Source of the DNA: Flavobacteriales bacterium
GTDB taxonomy: Bacteria > Bacteroidota > Bacteroidia > Flavobacteriales_D > Cryomorphaceae
DNA length: 34,070 nucleotides
Assembly: GCA_022448105.1 (NCBI GenBank)
Contig: JAKVAV010000028.1
Span: forward strand, 9,641-43,710
Direction: 5' to 3'
Positions 16,028 to 24,265 of this stretch are shown in pieces. The position numbers and the translations under genes are program-made. Under the pieces are notes generated by a model, which searched no databases, was not told the DNA's origin, and was given only the letters and a program-made list of their open reading frames with translations. Positions within the stretch are counted from its first letter, which is position 1. Every line of letters starts with the position of its first letter.

Positions 16028-17476
16028 TTAGCCTTGACCTTGTCCGGCAGAAAACTGTCGCTCTCCGTCGAATTTGATGAGGTTTTCTGTTTTAATTACA
16101 TCAAAGCCTGCTTGACTCACTTTTGTTTGGAGTGCTAATATTGCGCTGTAGTCTAGTGGCTGCTCATCGGCACTGAGCCATCTGCATCGCCAGTGGTTCG
16201 TGCAGAATGTTTCGGGAAATCCGTTTGGATATACTTTAACACCTCTGTTCGTAATCATGTCCAGACTTAAGGTTCCCTCGGTAATTTGTACCAACTGGTC
16301 GCCTAACTCGTCTGGGCCACCAACTCTCCAATCCAAGAATATATCAACTCCAATGAGTTCTTTTTTCGGCTCTGGACGCTCTTTGATTTTGATTTCAATT
16401 GGCTTAGAACCCTTCTCGTAAGAAACCTTTGCTAGAGTTTGTGGCTCTTGACCGATTCTTGCGATTACCGCATCGGCAAACTCCTTGGTTCCCACTTTTT
16501 CTTTGCTTACACCGTCTCTGAAGATATCGTACGTGTGAACACCGTCTTCCATGGTTTTTAGCCAAGCGTTGTGTACCTTCTCAGCAACATCCGCTTGATC
16601 GATGTAAACCAACATTTGGATAGCACCCATAAGGAGTCCTGATGGATTGGCAAGGTTTTGACCGGCTCTTCTTGGAGCAGATCCGTGAATGGCTTCGAAC
16701 ATTGCAAATCCATCGCCGATGTTTGCAGAGCCAGCTAGACCAACAGAACCGGTAATCTGAGCAGCAACATCGCTCAATACGTCACCGTAGAGATTTGGCA
16801 TTACGATTACGTCAAAGTTCTCAGGAGTGTCAGCAAGTTTTGCAGCTCCGATGTCAACGATCCAGTGCTCGCTCTCAATTTGCGGATATTCTTTAGCTAC
16901 CTCGTCAAAGATTTCATGGAAAATACCGTCGGTAAGTTTCATGATGTTGTCCTTTGTGAAGCATGTCACCTTCTTTCTTCCGTATTTAACAGCGTATTCA
17001 AATGCGTATCTAACGATCTTTTCAGAACCAGGAATAGAGATCAACTTCAAACATTGGAATACATCATCTGTTTGACGGTGCTCGATGCCAGCATATAGGT
17101 CTTCTTCATTTTCACGAACGATCACCACATCCATTACTGGATGTTTGGTATCGATGAACGGATGAAGAGATGCACAAGGGCGAATGTTAGCATATAAACC
17201 TAGTGTCTTTCTTGTGGTAACATTCAAACTTTTGAAACCTCCACCTTGAGGAGTAGTAATAGGTGCTTTCAAGAAAACTTTTGAACGACGCAGTGCATCC
17301 CAAGCTTCAGGAGCGATACCTGCTTTATACCCATTCAGATAAGCTTTTTCACCAATAGTAATTGTTTCAGTTTCAATTTGGGCTCCCGCAGCTTCCATGA
17401 TACGAAGAGTCGCATCCATGATTTCTGGCCCGATTCCATCTCCGTGAGCAACGGTAATCAATCTTTTATCCGACAT
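16028..17476 (-). CDS. icd: NADP-type isocitrate dehydrogenase
   Basis: The 482-residue enzyme converts isocitrate to 2-oxoglutarate and CO2 in the TCA cycle. The catalytic core has VAHGDGIGPEIMDATL, the substrate-binding block KAPITTPQGGGFKSLNVTTRKTLGLYANIRP, VIVRENEEDLYAGIE, DNIMKLTDG, MPNLYGDVLSDVAAQITGS and FEAIHGSAPRRAGQNLANPSG. A C-terminal extension of roughly 140 residues (from about 340) is typical of the longer IDH group seen in Thermus, Rickettsia and many Bacteroidota. Coenzyme choice is inferred from the group. The ATG at 17476 is the only good start. It is flanked by a strong terminator downstream and a long gene-poor gap upstream, so it is probably transcribed alone. Confidence 0.95.
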   Translation of the reverse strand: MSDKRLITVAHGDGIGPEIMDATLRIMEAAGAQIETETITIGEKAYLNGYKAGIAPEAWDALRRSKVFLKAPITTPQGGGFKSLNVTTRKTLGLYANIRPCASLHPFIDTKHPVMDVVIVRENEEDLYAGIEHRQTDDVFQCLKLISIPGSEKIVRYAFEYAVKYGRKKVTCFTKDNIMKLTDGIFHEIFDEVAKEYPQIESEHWIVDIGAAKLADTPENFDVIVMPNLYGDVLSDVAAQITGSVGLAGSANIGDGFAMFEAIHGSAPRRAGQNLANPSGLLMGAIQMLVYIDQADVAEKVHNAWLKTMEDGVHTYDIFRDGVSKEKVGTKEFADAVIARIGQEPQTLAKVSYEKGSKPIEIKIKERPEPKKELIGVDIFLDWRVGGPDELGDQLVQITEGTLSLDMITNRGVKVYPNGFPETFCTNHWRCRWLSADEQPLDYSAILALQTKVSQAGFDVIKTENLIKFDGERQFSAGQGQG

Positions 17477-17822
17477 TTAACTTATGTTTTGTAGATCGCG
17501 CTTCCTTGCGGTCGATCGATAGTTAGTTCTGAAAGATGATTTCTTTCTTTTTCAATTTGCCGCGAAAATACCATTGTAAGTTGAATTTCTGGTGAATTGA
17601 AGGCTAAATTTTGCGCGAAGTGAAATAGGGATGACAGATAAAGTGATTAAGGATCGATCGCTTTGAGCTCGATCCACAGAGCTAAATTGCCATATTTGAG
17701 CTCATTTTACGCCTAAAGCGGGCTTATTGGAAATATACTCCATGTACGACCCGTAAAAAATTTTGAAGTGTATTTGCCTGGTCTTAGGAAAAGTTCAAGT
17801 TTCCAAAAAGCTTCTTTTTTGA
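17477..17822. other. Intergenic region upstream of icd
   Basis: About 350 bases contain no gene. Two copies of TTTGAGCTC (about 17661 and 17696) and GATCGATCG-like sequence are visible. The icd promoter must lie here, but no full TTTG-N19-TAnnTTTG match on the minus strand was found. Confidence 0.4.
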
Positions 17823-18113
17823 CTATTCTGTAATTTTTGTCGTTCCCCCATTGAAAGAACCCGTTAAGACTATTTCTTGGTCCTCGGGCTCCACTCTTAA
17901 ATGGAACATATGATTGGCTGAAATGGCAAGAAAACTGTTTTCATCATTTCCTAGGCCTACCTTTATCGGCTTGACTTTAGGTATGATTTTGATGGTGAGG
18001 GATGACTCATTTATATTTCAGGTTGTTCGGGTAATTTCACTTTCAGTGATTCGTTCATTCTGGTCATCGATGACGGTGAACAAAAGGAGTTTGTGAACAT
18101 TTTTCAAATAATT
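17823..18113 (-). pseudogene. Possible decayed gene, unknown family
   Basis: The minus-strand frame reads like protein: VHKLLLFTVIDDQNERIT..., a TGA at 18020-18018, then ESSLTIKIIPKVKPIKVGLG and NDENSFLAISANHMFHLRVE to a TAG at 17823. One in-frame stop breaks it, and a second minus frame just upstream (to about 18200; FENVTKKAPTRASTT...NWWVKLFEK) could be its earlier part after a frameshift. There is no good start codon. The plus-strand frame at 17914-18096 overlaps it and is less protein-like. The family is not recognised, and this could be chance. Confidence 0.3.
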
Positions 18114-18203
18114 TTACCCACCAATTTATGGTTGTACTTGCCCTAGTCGGTGCTTTTTTGGTAACATTTTCAAATGAAAAGGGTAATCATTAATTTTTCC
18201 AGG

Positions 18204-18389
18204 AACTCATTTTTGAGTCAATTATGTAGGCCCTAAAACTCCATGCGGTTGTCCTTTTTTTGGGGATTATCCTCCTCTATAATTTTGAGTTTCTCTACTT
18301 TATGATAATTGACTTTGTATGGTTTTTCATCTTCTATTTCCGAAGATACCATTTCCAACTTTACAAGTACAGCAATGCGAGTAGTCCAG
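18204..18389 (+). pseudogene. Hydrophobic fragment without a start codon, possibly remains of a small membrane protein
   Basis: An open plus-strand frame after a TAG near 18223 reads ALKLHAVVLFLGIILLYNFE then FLYFMIIDFVWFFIFYFRRY and ends at a TGA near 18389. It has two hydrophobic stretches and a basic tail, and runs into the start of the XRE remnant. Small membrane protein genes commonly sit just before this class of XRE regulator, which is why it is listed. It has no ATG in a useful place, and edges are approximate. Confidence 0.25.
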
Positions 18390-18570
18390 AATGAGCTTAA
18401 AGAGCTCAGAATTATGGGGAAGATTTCGCAGCAATCCTTGGCTGCTAGGGTAGAGTCGGTAGAGCATTCATGCCATTGAGAAGGATAAATACGTGCCTTC
18501 GACTGAGCTGTTATTAAAAATTTGTCAAGAGTTGAAGATAGCTGTGGAAGAAGTTTTCTTTGTGGACTAA
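18375..18570 (+). pseudogene. Frameshifted XRE-family helix-turn-helix regulator (YozG type)
   Basis: Frame one from the ATG at 18375 gives MRVVQNELKELRIMGKISQQ then SLAARVESVEHSCH and a TGA at 18477-18479. A second frame picks up the rest of the domain: IH then AIEKDKYVPSTELLLKICQ, ELKIAVEEVFFVD and TAA at 18568-18570. Together they match the usual short (about 66-residue) XRE repressors with NxLKELR, SQQxLAxxVGVSRQTIxAIEKxKYxPS and LALKIxxxLxxxVEExF. The break falls within the recognition-helix region near 18447-18465, where several bases appear lost. The product would lack a working DNA-reading helix. The 3' end overlaps the aldehyde dehydrogenase stop by a few bases on the other strand. 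Confidence 0.8.
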
Positions 18571-19955
18571 CCTAAAAGTTTTTTGATCCAGCCCAATTTA
18601 GTTTTGTTGTAAGGTGGATATTTCAATGCAGGATCTATCCAAGTGGCTGTTTCGACGATAGTTTTGGCATTGCTAAAACACTCAAAACTATAAAAGCCGT
18701 GATAATGTCCACTGCCGCTTCCTTGAATTCCGCCAACCGGAAGATCAGGAATTCCAAATTGTACCATGGTATTATTCACACTTCCCCCGCCAAACTCAAT
18801 CCGGTCGAGAATAAAATCTCTCAGCTCTCGGTTTTTTCCGAAGTAGTAGCAGGATAGTGGGTATCTGTTTTTTCTTACCGTTCTGAGAATGTCTTCTTCC
18901 GATTCGTAGGTCAAAATTGGCAGAATAGGACCAAAGATTTCTTCTTTCATGATCACAGAATCTTCATCTATATCTGTCATGACGGTAGGTGCGATGTACA
19001 AAGAGTCACGGTCATGATCACCACCAATTACCACTTTTCCGCATTCGAGAAATTTCACTACCGCGTCAAAGCGTTTGAGGTTAATGAGTCGGGGAAGTGA
19101 ATCGCTATCCTTTGGATTTTCACCATAGAATTGAGAGATCACATCTTTAGCGGTAGCGATGAATTTCTCTTCCAGTCCCTTTTTTAGCAAGATGTAGTCT
19201 GGGCTTACGCAAGACTGACCGTTGTTCATAAACTTACCCCAAAGCAGCCTTCGTATGAGCGTTTTAAATTTTCCAGTTCCATCGATGACTGCTGGACTTT
19301 TTCCACCGAGTTCAAGAGTTGTGGAGGTGAGGGTTTCGGCAGCCATTTTGGCAATGAGCTTACCCACATTTGGAGATCCGGTAAAGAAAATATGATTGAA
19401 CTCATGGTTTTCGATCAGTGCGGGAACGATTTCTTGCCCCGGACCTTGGACCACGCTGATGTAGTTTTGATCAAAGGTTTCTGAAATTATCTTCTCCAAG
19501 AGCTGAGATGTCGCTGGAGAATCTTCTGATGGTTTCACGATCACACAACAACCTGAGGCTATGGCGCCGGCTAGCGGGTTAATCAAGAGCATAAAGGGGT
19601 AGTTCCATGGCGAGATGATCAGTGCCACACCTTTAGGTTCATATCGCAGAGTTGAGGTGGAAGGTTGCAAGGCAAATGGTGTCTCGCGAACCTGTGGACT
19701 CATCCATTCCCTCAAGTTTTTTCGAATGAATCGAATGTCGTCCAAAGCGACGTGAATCTCGGTCAAGTAACCCTCCATTTCTGACTTTTTTAGGTCAGCC
19801 TGAAGAGCAGAGATAATCTCAGATTCGCAAGATAAAATTGCTTTCTCCAGCTTTGAAAGTTGTTCCTCTCGGAATTCAAAATTAAGTGTTTTGCCTTGGT
19901 CGAAGAACTGTCTTTTTTCCCTAAAGATGTTCGCATTTAGTGTTGTCTTGCTCAA
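18567..19955 (-). CDS. Aldehyde dehydrogenase (class 3-like, fatty/aromatic aldehyde type)
   Basis: The 462-residue enzyme oxidises aldehydes to acids with NAD(P)+. It shows the ALDH landmarks ISPWNYP (N117), CVIVKPSEDSP, FTGSPNVGKLIA, TTLELGGKSPAVI with the general base E215, the catalytic cysteine in NNGQSCVSPDY (C249), and MKEEIFGPILPI. The length and the C-terminal PPYNKTKLGWIKKLL tail match the short class 3 group (coniferyl or fatty aldehyde dehydrogenases). Substrate is not readable. It lies 35 bases downstream of the secreted CarboxypepD_reg-like gene and may be co-transcribed with it. Its 3' end touches the XRE remnant. Confidence 0.93.
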   Translation of the reverse strand: MSKTTLNANIFREKRQFFDQGKTLNFEFREEQLSKLEKAILSCESEIISALQADLKKSEMEGYLTEIHVALDDIRFIRKNLREWMSPQVRETPFALQPSTSTLRYEPKGVALIISPWNYPFMLLINPLAGAIASGCCVIVKPSEDSPATSQLLEKIISETFDQNYISVVQGPGQEIVPALIENHEFNHIFFTGSPNVGKLIAKMAAETLTSTTLELGGKSPAVIDGTGKFKTLIRRLLWGKFMNNGQSCVSPDYILLKKGLEEKFIATAKDVISQFYGENPKDSDSLPRLINLKRFDAVVKFLECGKVVIGGDHDRDSLYIAPTVMTDIDEDSVIMKEEIFGPILPILTYESEEDILRTVRKNRYPLSCYYFGKNRELRDFILDRIEFGGGSVNNTMVQFGIPDLPVGGIQGSGSGHYHGFYSFECFSNAKTIVETATWIDPALKYPPYNKTKLGWIKKLLG

Positions 19956-19990
19956 TGAATTTCGCTTTTGCTCAAGTTAATAAGATATCC

Positions 19991-21910
19991 TTAGTGACAA
20001 AGCGACCTAGCTAGTTCAGGAATTGGGAACCCTGCTTTGTCAGCATCTTTCAGGGTAGCTTTATAATCGTCACAAAGGTTTTTGAAATACAGATTAAGTG
20101 CTTTTAAGTAAAGCCCCTTATCTGTAGGATTTGACATTGCTCGAATAATGCCCAATGATTTGTTGTACTCCCCAATCAGTAAATGGGCTAAAGCCAAATC
20201 TATCCGGGATTCTGGGTTGATGTGCTTATTAAAACTTTCAAACAGAGGGCTCTCGAAGCTGCGCTTATGAAGTTGGTAGAAACGATCGATGCCTTGAATC
20301 TCGTAATTCGCCTTATTCTGCTGCAGCAAAAAAGTGAGATCGTTCCCCCCCTTTGAGTTGATTAGAAGACGGTTTTCTCTTAATTCGAGCTCTTGGCGTT
20401 CTAACTTTCGCAGATTTCGAATGTCTTCACTTCTGGCATCAGCGGCAATTCTGTTTGCTGCATATGCATATTCATCAAAAATCAGATTCACTAGAAGTTC
20501 AAGCGAGTATTCATAATCAGCGGGAATAGAGGAGGCCGTTCGGTCAAAGAATGCCTTCATCTCAAATTCATTTTGAGCAGTCAAGTAGACCACGCCATTG
20601 AAGGATAGGCTATACTTTTGATTGAGCGTTGGTTCGGTTGAACCACGCCTGGTTGAAAAGCCTCCGTTACCAGCTGTCTGCCTCTTATTGATTAGACCAA
20701 TGTCGAATGGTTGTTCAGCATTCCAAAAAATCAAACTCGTCTCTAATTTCGAGCTCATTTCTTGCAGGCCTCCAAGTGCTTCCTGATCTTTTTTTGAGCG
20801 GTTTAGCGTGAATTCCCGATCAAGTTTTTCACTTCGAGGCGGAAGCATTGCGGCCATGGCATAGTCGTGATATGACTGATCGTCGAGGAAGATAGGCTCC
20901 TGCAGCAAGTCATTGGAAATAAACAGTTTTATGGAACTATTGATGACTTGAGTTTTATTAATTGTGAATTCTAGCTCCCAAACCAGGAAGCTCAGACTTT
21001 CTTCTTCTTCGCTGAAATCGAACTCGAGGTGTGCATTAAAGTTTTCAATCGTTTTTCCTTTGATTATAGAAACAACAGGAATTTCTTGGAGGTTTTTACC
21101 GAAGATTTCATATTTTAATATCTGTTCTTTCGTTTCGTTAATCCAAACTCGGGCCGAAAGAAATTCGTCTGTTTTGCTGATCAATTCAAATTCAGAAATT
21201 TCGCTTTGGACATTGTAGTTAATGAGATCAATCTGAAAGTCTTTACCAATTGATCTCCTACTAAGTCGTCCAGGATGCAGGGGCCACACAGAAACATCAG
21301 ACCTTTCAAACAATCTCATATTTTCTATAAGGATGGACGTGTGAATACTGAAAAAGGAAGGGGTATTTCCTGTGTCCATATTGGTGCTCAAATAGGCAAA
21401 ATCAATGCTCTTAGGAAGACCAGCTTTATCAAACTCTACTGCTGCCTCACCCTCCAGTACTTCCACTGGGTTCTTTCCTTCGTATGAGCGAAGAGCTAAT
21501 CTTCCACTAACTTTCTTGTTCAACTCGAGTTCACGCCTTCTCTGAAAAGCATTGAAAATCGTTTCTACCCACTTTTTCTCCGTATTTGATTCAATTTCGA
21601 TTTGGGCGAGTTCATTGGTTTCGTTTAAAAGCGAGATGATTGGTATATTTTGCAATTCGGCGGTGCGTAAACCCTTCTTTTGAAATCCTACGTGCGAAAT
21701 GTAAATGGAATCAGCTTCGTGTAAATCGGAAGTGGGGAGAATAAAGAATGCATCTTCGTTGGCAATGGTTCCTTTGTTGGAGGGTTTTAAAATGACCGTG
21801 GAAAATCCTAGTGGTATTCCGTCTTGAGTGACTACTCTTTTTTTGATGTAATCCTGTGCCGAAAGCGATAATGAGCATGCAACGGCGAAAAGGCAAAGGA
21901 TATTTTTCAT
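19991..21910 (-). CDS. Secreted CarboxypepD_reg-like protein without a TonB barrel
   Basis: The 639-residue product has a signal peptide (MKNILCLFAVACSLSLSAQ). A carboxypeptidase-regulatory-like beta domain (about 20-105) follows: VVTQDGIPLGFSTVILKPSNKGTIANEDAFFILP...DSIYISHVGFQKK. In Bacteroidota this domain often precedes a TonB-dependent barrel, but here the rest is a soluble-looking mixture of beta strands (about 110-330) and a charged helical region (about 490-639; KLERQELELRENRL, LALAHLLIGEYNKSLGII) with TPR-like character at the end. It is probably periplasmic or outer-membrane associated. The function is unknown. Confidence 0.75.
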   Translation of the reverse strand: MKNILCLFAVACSLSLSAQDYIKKRVVTQDGIPLGFSTVILKPSNKGTIANEDAFFILPTSDLHEADSIYISHVGFQKKGLRTAELQNIPIISLLNETNELAQIEIESNTEKKWVETIFNAFQRRRELELNKKVSGRLALRSYEGKNPVEVLEGEAAVEFDKAGLPKSIDFAYLSTNMDTGNTPSFFSIHTSILIENMRLFERSDVSVWPLHPGRLSRRSIGKDFQIDLINYNVQSEISEFELISKTDEFLSARVWINETKEQILKYEIFGKNLQEIPVVSIIKGKTIENFNAHLEFDFSEEEESLSFLVWELEFTINKTQVINSSIKLFISNDLLQEPIFLDDQSYHDYAMAAMLPPRSEKLDREFTLNRSKKDQEALGGLQEMSSKLETSLIFWNAEQPFDIGLINKRQTAGNGGFSTRRGSTEPTLNQKYSLSFNGVVYLTAQNEFEMKAFFDRTASSIPADYEYSLELLVNLIFDEYAYAANRIAADARSEDIRNLRKLERQELELRENRLLINSKGGNDLTFLLQQNKANYEIQGIDRFYQLHKRSFESPLFESFNKHINPESRIDLALAHLLIGEYNKSLGIIRAMSNPTDKGLYLKALNLYFKNLCDDYKATLKDADKAGFPIPELARSLCH

Positions 21911-22146
21911 GAAGGCAAATTAAAACTGTAGGTAGAGAATACCCAACTTGCCATTAGATTTTTATTAAAAGAATTCAATAAAGGACCAAATATTTCCTTT
22001 CGCTGTACTTCTTTTAATAGTGGGCTACTTCATAGAGAGGGATTCTACTTTTTTGGAATTCTCTTCTGAGTTTATGAGGAGTTTCTAATCAGTCAGCGGC
22101 AGAGAAAATTCTTATAAATTGGCCACATTTATAATCAAAACGTGCC

Positions 22147-23295
22147 ATGGTACATCAACCACAGCAAACTGAGAAACAGAATAGTCTTGAGCAAGAACAG
22201 AAGATAGAGGAAAGTGGAAGAAATCTTTTGAAAAGATTTACCCTGTTTTGGGCAGAGTTATTTCGCTTTATATCGGCTCTTTTGAGTCTTCGTGAAGAGA
22301 CGGATTATCAGAAAACTCGCGCAGGAATTGTCAAAGATGTTTCTTTCAGAGGTCACACTGTTTACATTCTCATTTGCTCCATTTTTATAGCCTCTATTGG
22401 TCTCAACCTTAACTCGCCTGCCGTGATTATTGGAGCGATGCTTATTGCGCCTCTAATGGGGCCAATATTGGGAATGGGACTGGCGCTCGGGACGAATGAT
22501 GATGAGTTATTGGCCAAAGGCCTTAAGAACTTTGCCGTAATGGTGGTCATAAGCTTGCTGACGAGCACGGTTTATTTTCTTATCACGCCATTGGTGGAGT
22601 ATCAGCCAGAGCTTTTAGCTAGAACAAAACCGACCACTCTCGACATATTCGTTGCCATTTTTGGTGGTGTGGCGGGTATCGTTGCTGGTTCAAGAAAGGA
22701 AAAAAGCAACGTGATACCGGGAGTTGCGATTGCAACAGCTCTAATGCCACCACTTTGTACCGCAGGTTTTGGTTTGGCTACAGCCAATTGGCCCTTCTTT
22801 TTTGGAGCATTCTACCTGTTTTTGCTCAATTCAGTTTTCATCTGTATTTCTACTCTTCTCGGGGTTAGATACTTGCGTTTTCCACTTAGAAAATTTGTCA
22901 ATCAAAACCGCGAGAGGAAAGTGAGATTTTATATGGCTTTTGTAACCACAGTTGTCATTTTGCCGAGTCTCTGGATTTTCTGGGGAGTTTTAAGAGAATC
23001 GTGGTTTAAGGGGCACGCTGAAGCATTTGTCGCGGAGGTCATAAAGATGGATGGCACTCGAATCGTGAATAAGAAATTTGTTTACAATGACTCTATACCA
23101 GTTATTGAGCTTTTCGTATTTGGCAATGAAATTCCTGAGGATACGATCGCCTATTGGAAGGCTAAACTTCCCATTTACGGGCTAGAGCCTTGTCAATTGG
23201 AAGTGTTTGATGGAGATAATAATGATCGAAGTATCGAAGAAGATTTTGATCTGCTTTCTGGGAATTGCAAGCTAGTATCAGGGCTGATATTGTAA
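22147..23295 (+). CDS. DUF389 family membrane protein, N-terminal part (frameshifted gene)
   Basis: The frame encodes the hydrophobic DUF389 (TIGR00341-type) domain: HTVYILICSIFIASIGLNLN (about 70-90), SPAVIIGAMLIAPLMGPILG (90-109), VMVVISLLTSTVYFLI, an IFGGVAGIVAGSRKEKSNVI loop, PGVAIATALMPPLCTAGFGL and three more spans to about 280. A soluble domain follows. After IEEDFDLL the frame drifts into unrelated residues and ends at 23295, while the remainder of the protein continues one frame back in 23265-23633. A base is probably missing between 23250 and 23292. Whole-length product would be about 495 residues. DUF389 proteins have no settled function. It could also be a sequencing error. Confidence 0.88.
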   Translation: MVHQPQQTEKQNSLEQEQKIEESGRNLLKRFTLFWAELFRFISALLSLREETDYQKTRAGIVKDVSFRGHTVYILICSIFIASIGLNLNSPAVIIGAMLIAPLMGPILGMGLALGTNDDELLAKGLKNFAVMVVISLLTSTVYFLITPLVEYQPELLARTKPTTLDIFVAIFGGVAGIVAGSRKEKSNVIPGVAIATALMPPLCTAGFGLATANWPFFFGAFYLFLLNSVFICISTLLGVRYLRFPLRKFVNQNRERKVRFYMAFVTTVVILPSLWIFWGVLRESWFKGHAEAFVAEVIKMDGTRIVNKKFVYNDSIPVIELFVFGNEIPEDTIAYWKAKLPIYGLEPCQLEVFDGDNNDRSIEEDFDLLSGNCKLVSGLIL

Positions 23296-23633
23296 AAGAT
23301 ATTTACGACCGCAATCAGGAGATTCTCCAGGATAAAGAAGATAGAATTGCCGTTTTAGAGAATGAACTTAACCGAAGGTCTCAATCCGAAATTGACATCA
23401 ACGCCCTGAGCGAGGAGTTGGCTATTACTTTTGTCGAATTGAAAAAGATTGCCTTTGCTTCGACCTACGAAAAGGATTTTGAAACTTCTGAAGTAGATAC
23501 TATTCCTAGCTTTTTAGTTAAATGGGAGAAGTCACTTTCCGATAGGAATCGGCAAAAAAAAGAGGCTCAACTTTGCGCATTAATGCGCGTTAGATTGGGC
23601 CTCGATACAGTAAGGATCGTTCCTTTTAATTAA
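23265..23633 (+). pseudogene. DUF389 family membrane protein, C-terminal part (frameshifted gene)
   Basis: This frame continues the DUF389 protein: ELQASIRADIVKDIYDRNQE, then a coiled coil (DKEDRIAVLENELNRR), ELAITFVELKKIAF, and a C-terminal domain VDTIPSFLVKWEKSLSDRNR...KEAQLCALMRVRLGLDTVRIV. This is the soluble tail seen in Bacteroidota DUF389 proteins. It has no convincing start codon or ribosome site; the TTG at 23265 codes inside the tail. It therefore belongs to the preceding frame rather than being a gene of its own. Confidence 0.8.
23563..23602. repeat. Nested inverted repeat inside the DUF389 tail
   Basis: The perfect palindrome GCGCATTAATGCGC (23575-23588) is nested in the arms AGGCTCAA (23563-23570) and TTGGGCCT (23595-23602), which pair with one wobble. 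It lies in coding sequence about 30 bases before the stop and could act in termination or mRNA stability for the convergent pair. Confidence 0.4.
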
Positions 23634-23637
23634 TTTG

Positions 23638-24234
23638 CTATTGAACCATTAGCTTGCCTGCGAATGTCTTGTCTAACCCATCACTAAGGTTAAGAATGTA
23701 GACCCCAGGTTTTAATTCTTCGATATTAATTTGCTGGGTTTTTGATTGAATACTTTCTTGCAATACCATTTTTCCGGTAATGTCAAAAATCCGAAGAGTA
23801 CCATTTCCTGAAAAGTCAGCAACGCTATTTAATACAAAATAATTGGTGGCGGGACTTGGGTATGTCTTGAGCCCATTGGATGTAAAATCGTCGGTCGAAA
23901 GCGGGTCGGACACAATGATTGTTCCTTGCATAATGCCAGAATGAGGATCACATTGGTAATTGTAAGTTCCCGCAGTGTTGAAGGTGTGATCATAAGTCCA
24001 AGGTGCTTGGGCGATAGAATTACCAAAACTTTCAGGATTGTTAGGGAATTGATCAATGGTTCCATTCACGTTGTGACCGCCTCCCGTATTTTCCCAAATC
24101 ACTATATCTCCGAGAGCTATGTTAAGCTCTTGGGGCTCGAAGCCAAAACTGAATACTTGCACATTATGTGTAGTTTGACAAATGCTTGAGACAGAAATAA
24201 GTAAAGCTGCAAAAATGAGATAAAGATTTTTCAT
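23638..24234 (-). CDS. Secreted cupredoxin (plastocyanin/azurin type) with T9SS sorting tail
   Basis: The 198-residue product has a signal peptide (MKNLYLIFAALLISVSSICQ). A type I copper domain covers about 21-109, with ligands H54 (GGGHNVNG), C95, H98 and M102 (YQCDPHSGIMQG), all present. A type A T9SS tail follows (LKTYPSPATNYFVLNS...LRIFDITGKMVLQE...LKPGVYILNLSDG...KLMVQ). It should bind copper and carry electrons or store copper at the cell surface or outside the cell. It is convergent with DUF389, with 4 bases between the stops, and is followed upstream by msrA on the same strand, 31 bases away, so the two may be one transcript. Confidence 0.92.
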   Translation of the reverse strand: MKNLYLIFAALLISVSSICQTTHNVQVFSFGFEPQELNIALGDIVIWENTGGGHNVNGTIDQFPNNPESFGNSIAQAPWTYDHTFNTAGTYNYQCDPHSGIMQGTIIVSDPLSTDDFTSNGLKTYPSPATNYFVLNSVADFSGNGTLRIFDITGKMVLQESIQSKTQQINIEELKPGVYILNLSDGLDKTFAGKLMVQ

Positions 24235-24265
24235 AGGATCTTAGATTGGGCTGGAAGATAAATAA

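Noticed and set aside
17914-18096. 60-codon plus-strand frame with hydrophobic residues (GLTLGMILMV)
   Set aside because: The opposite strand reads more like protein, and no family fits this frame.
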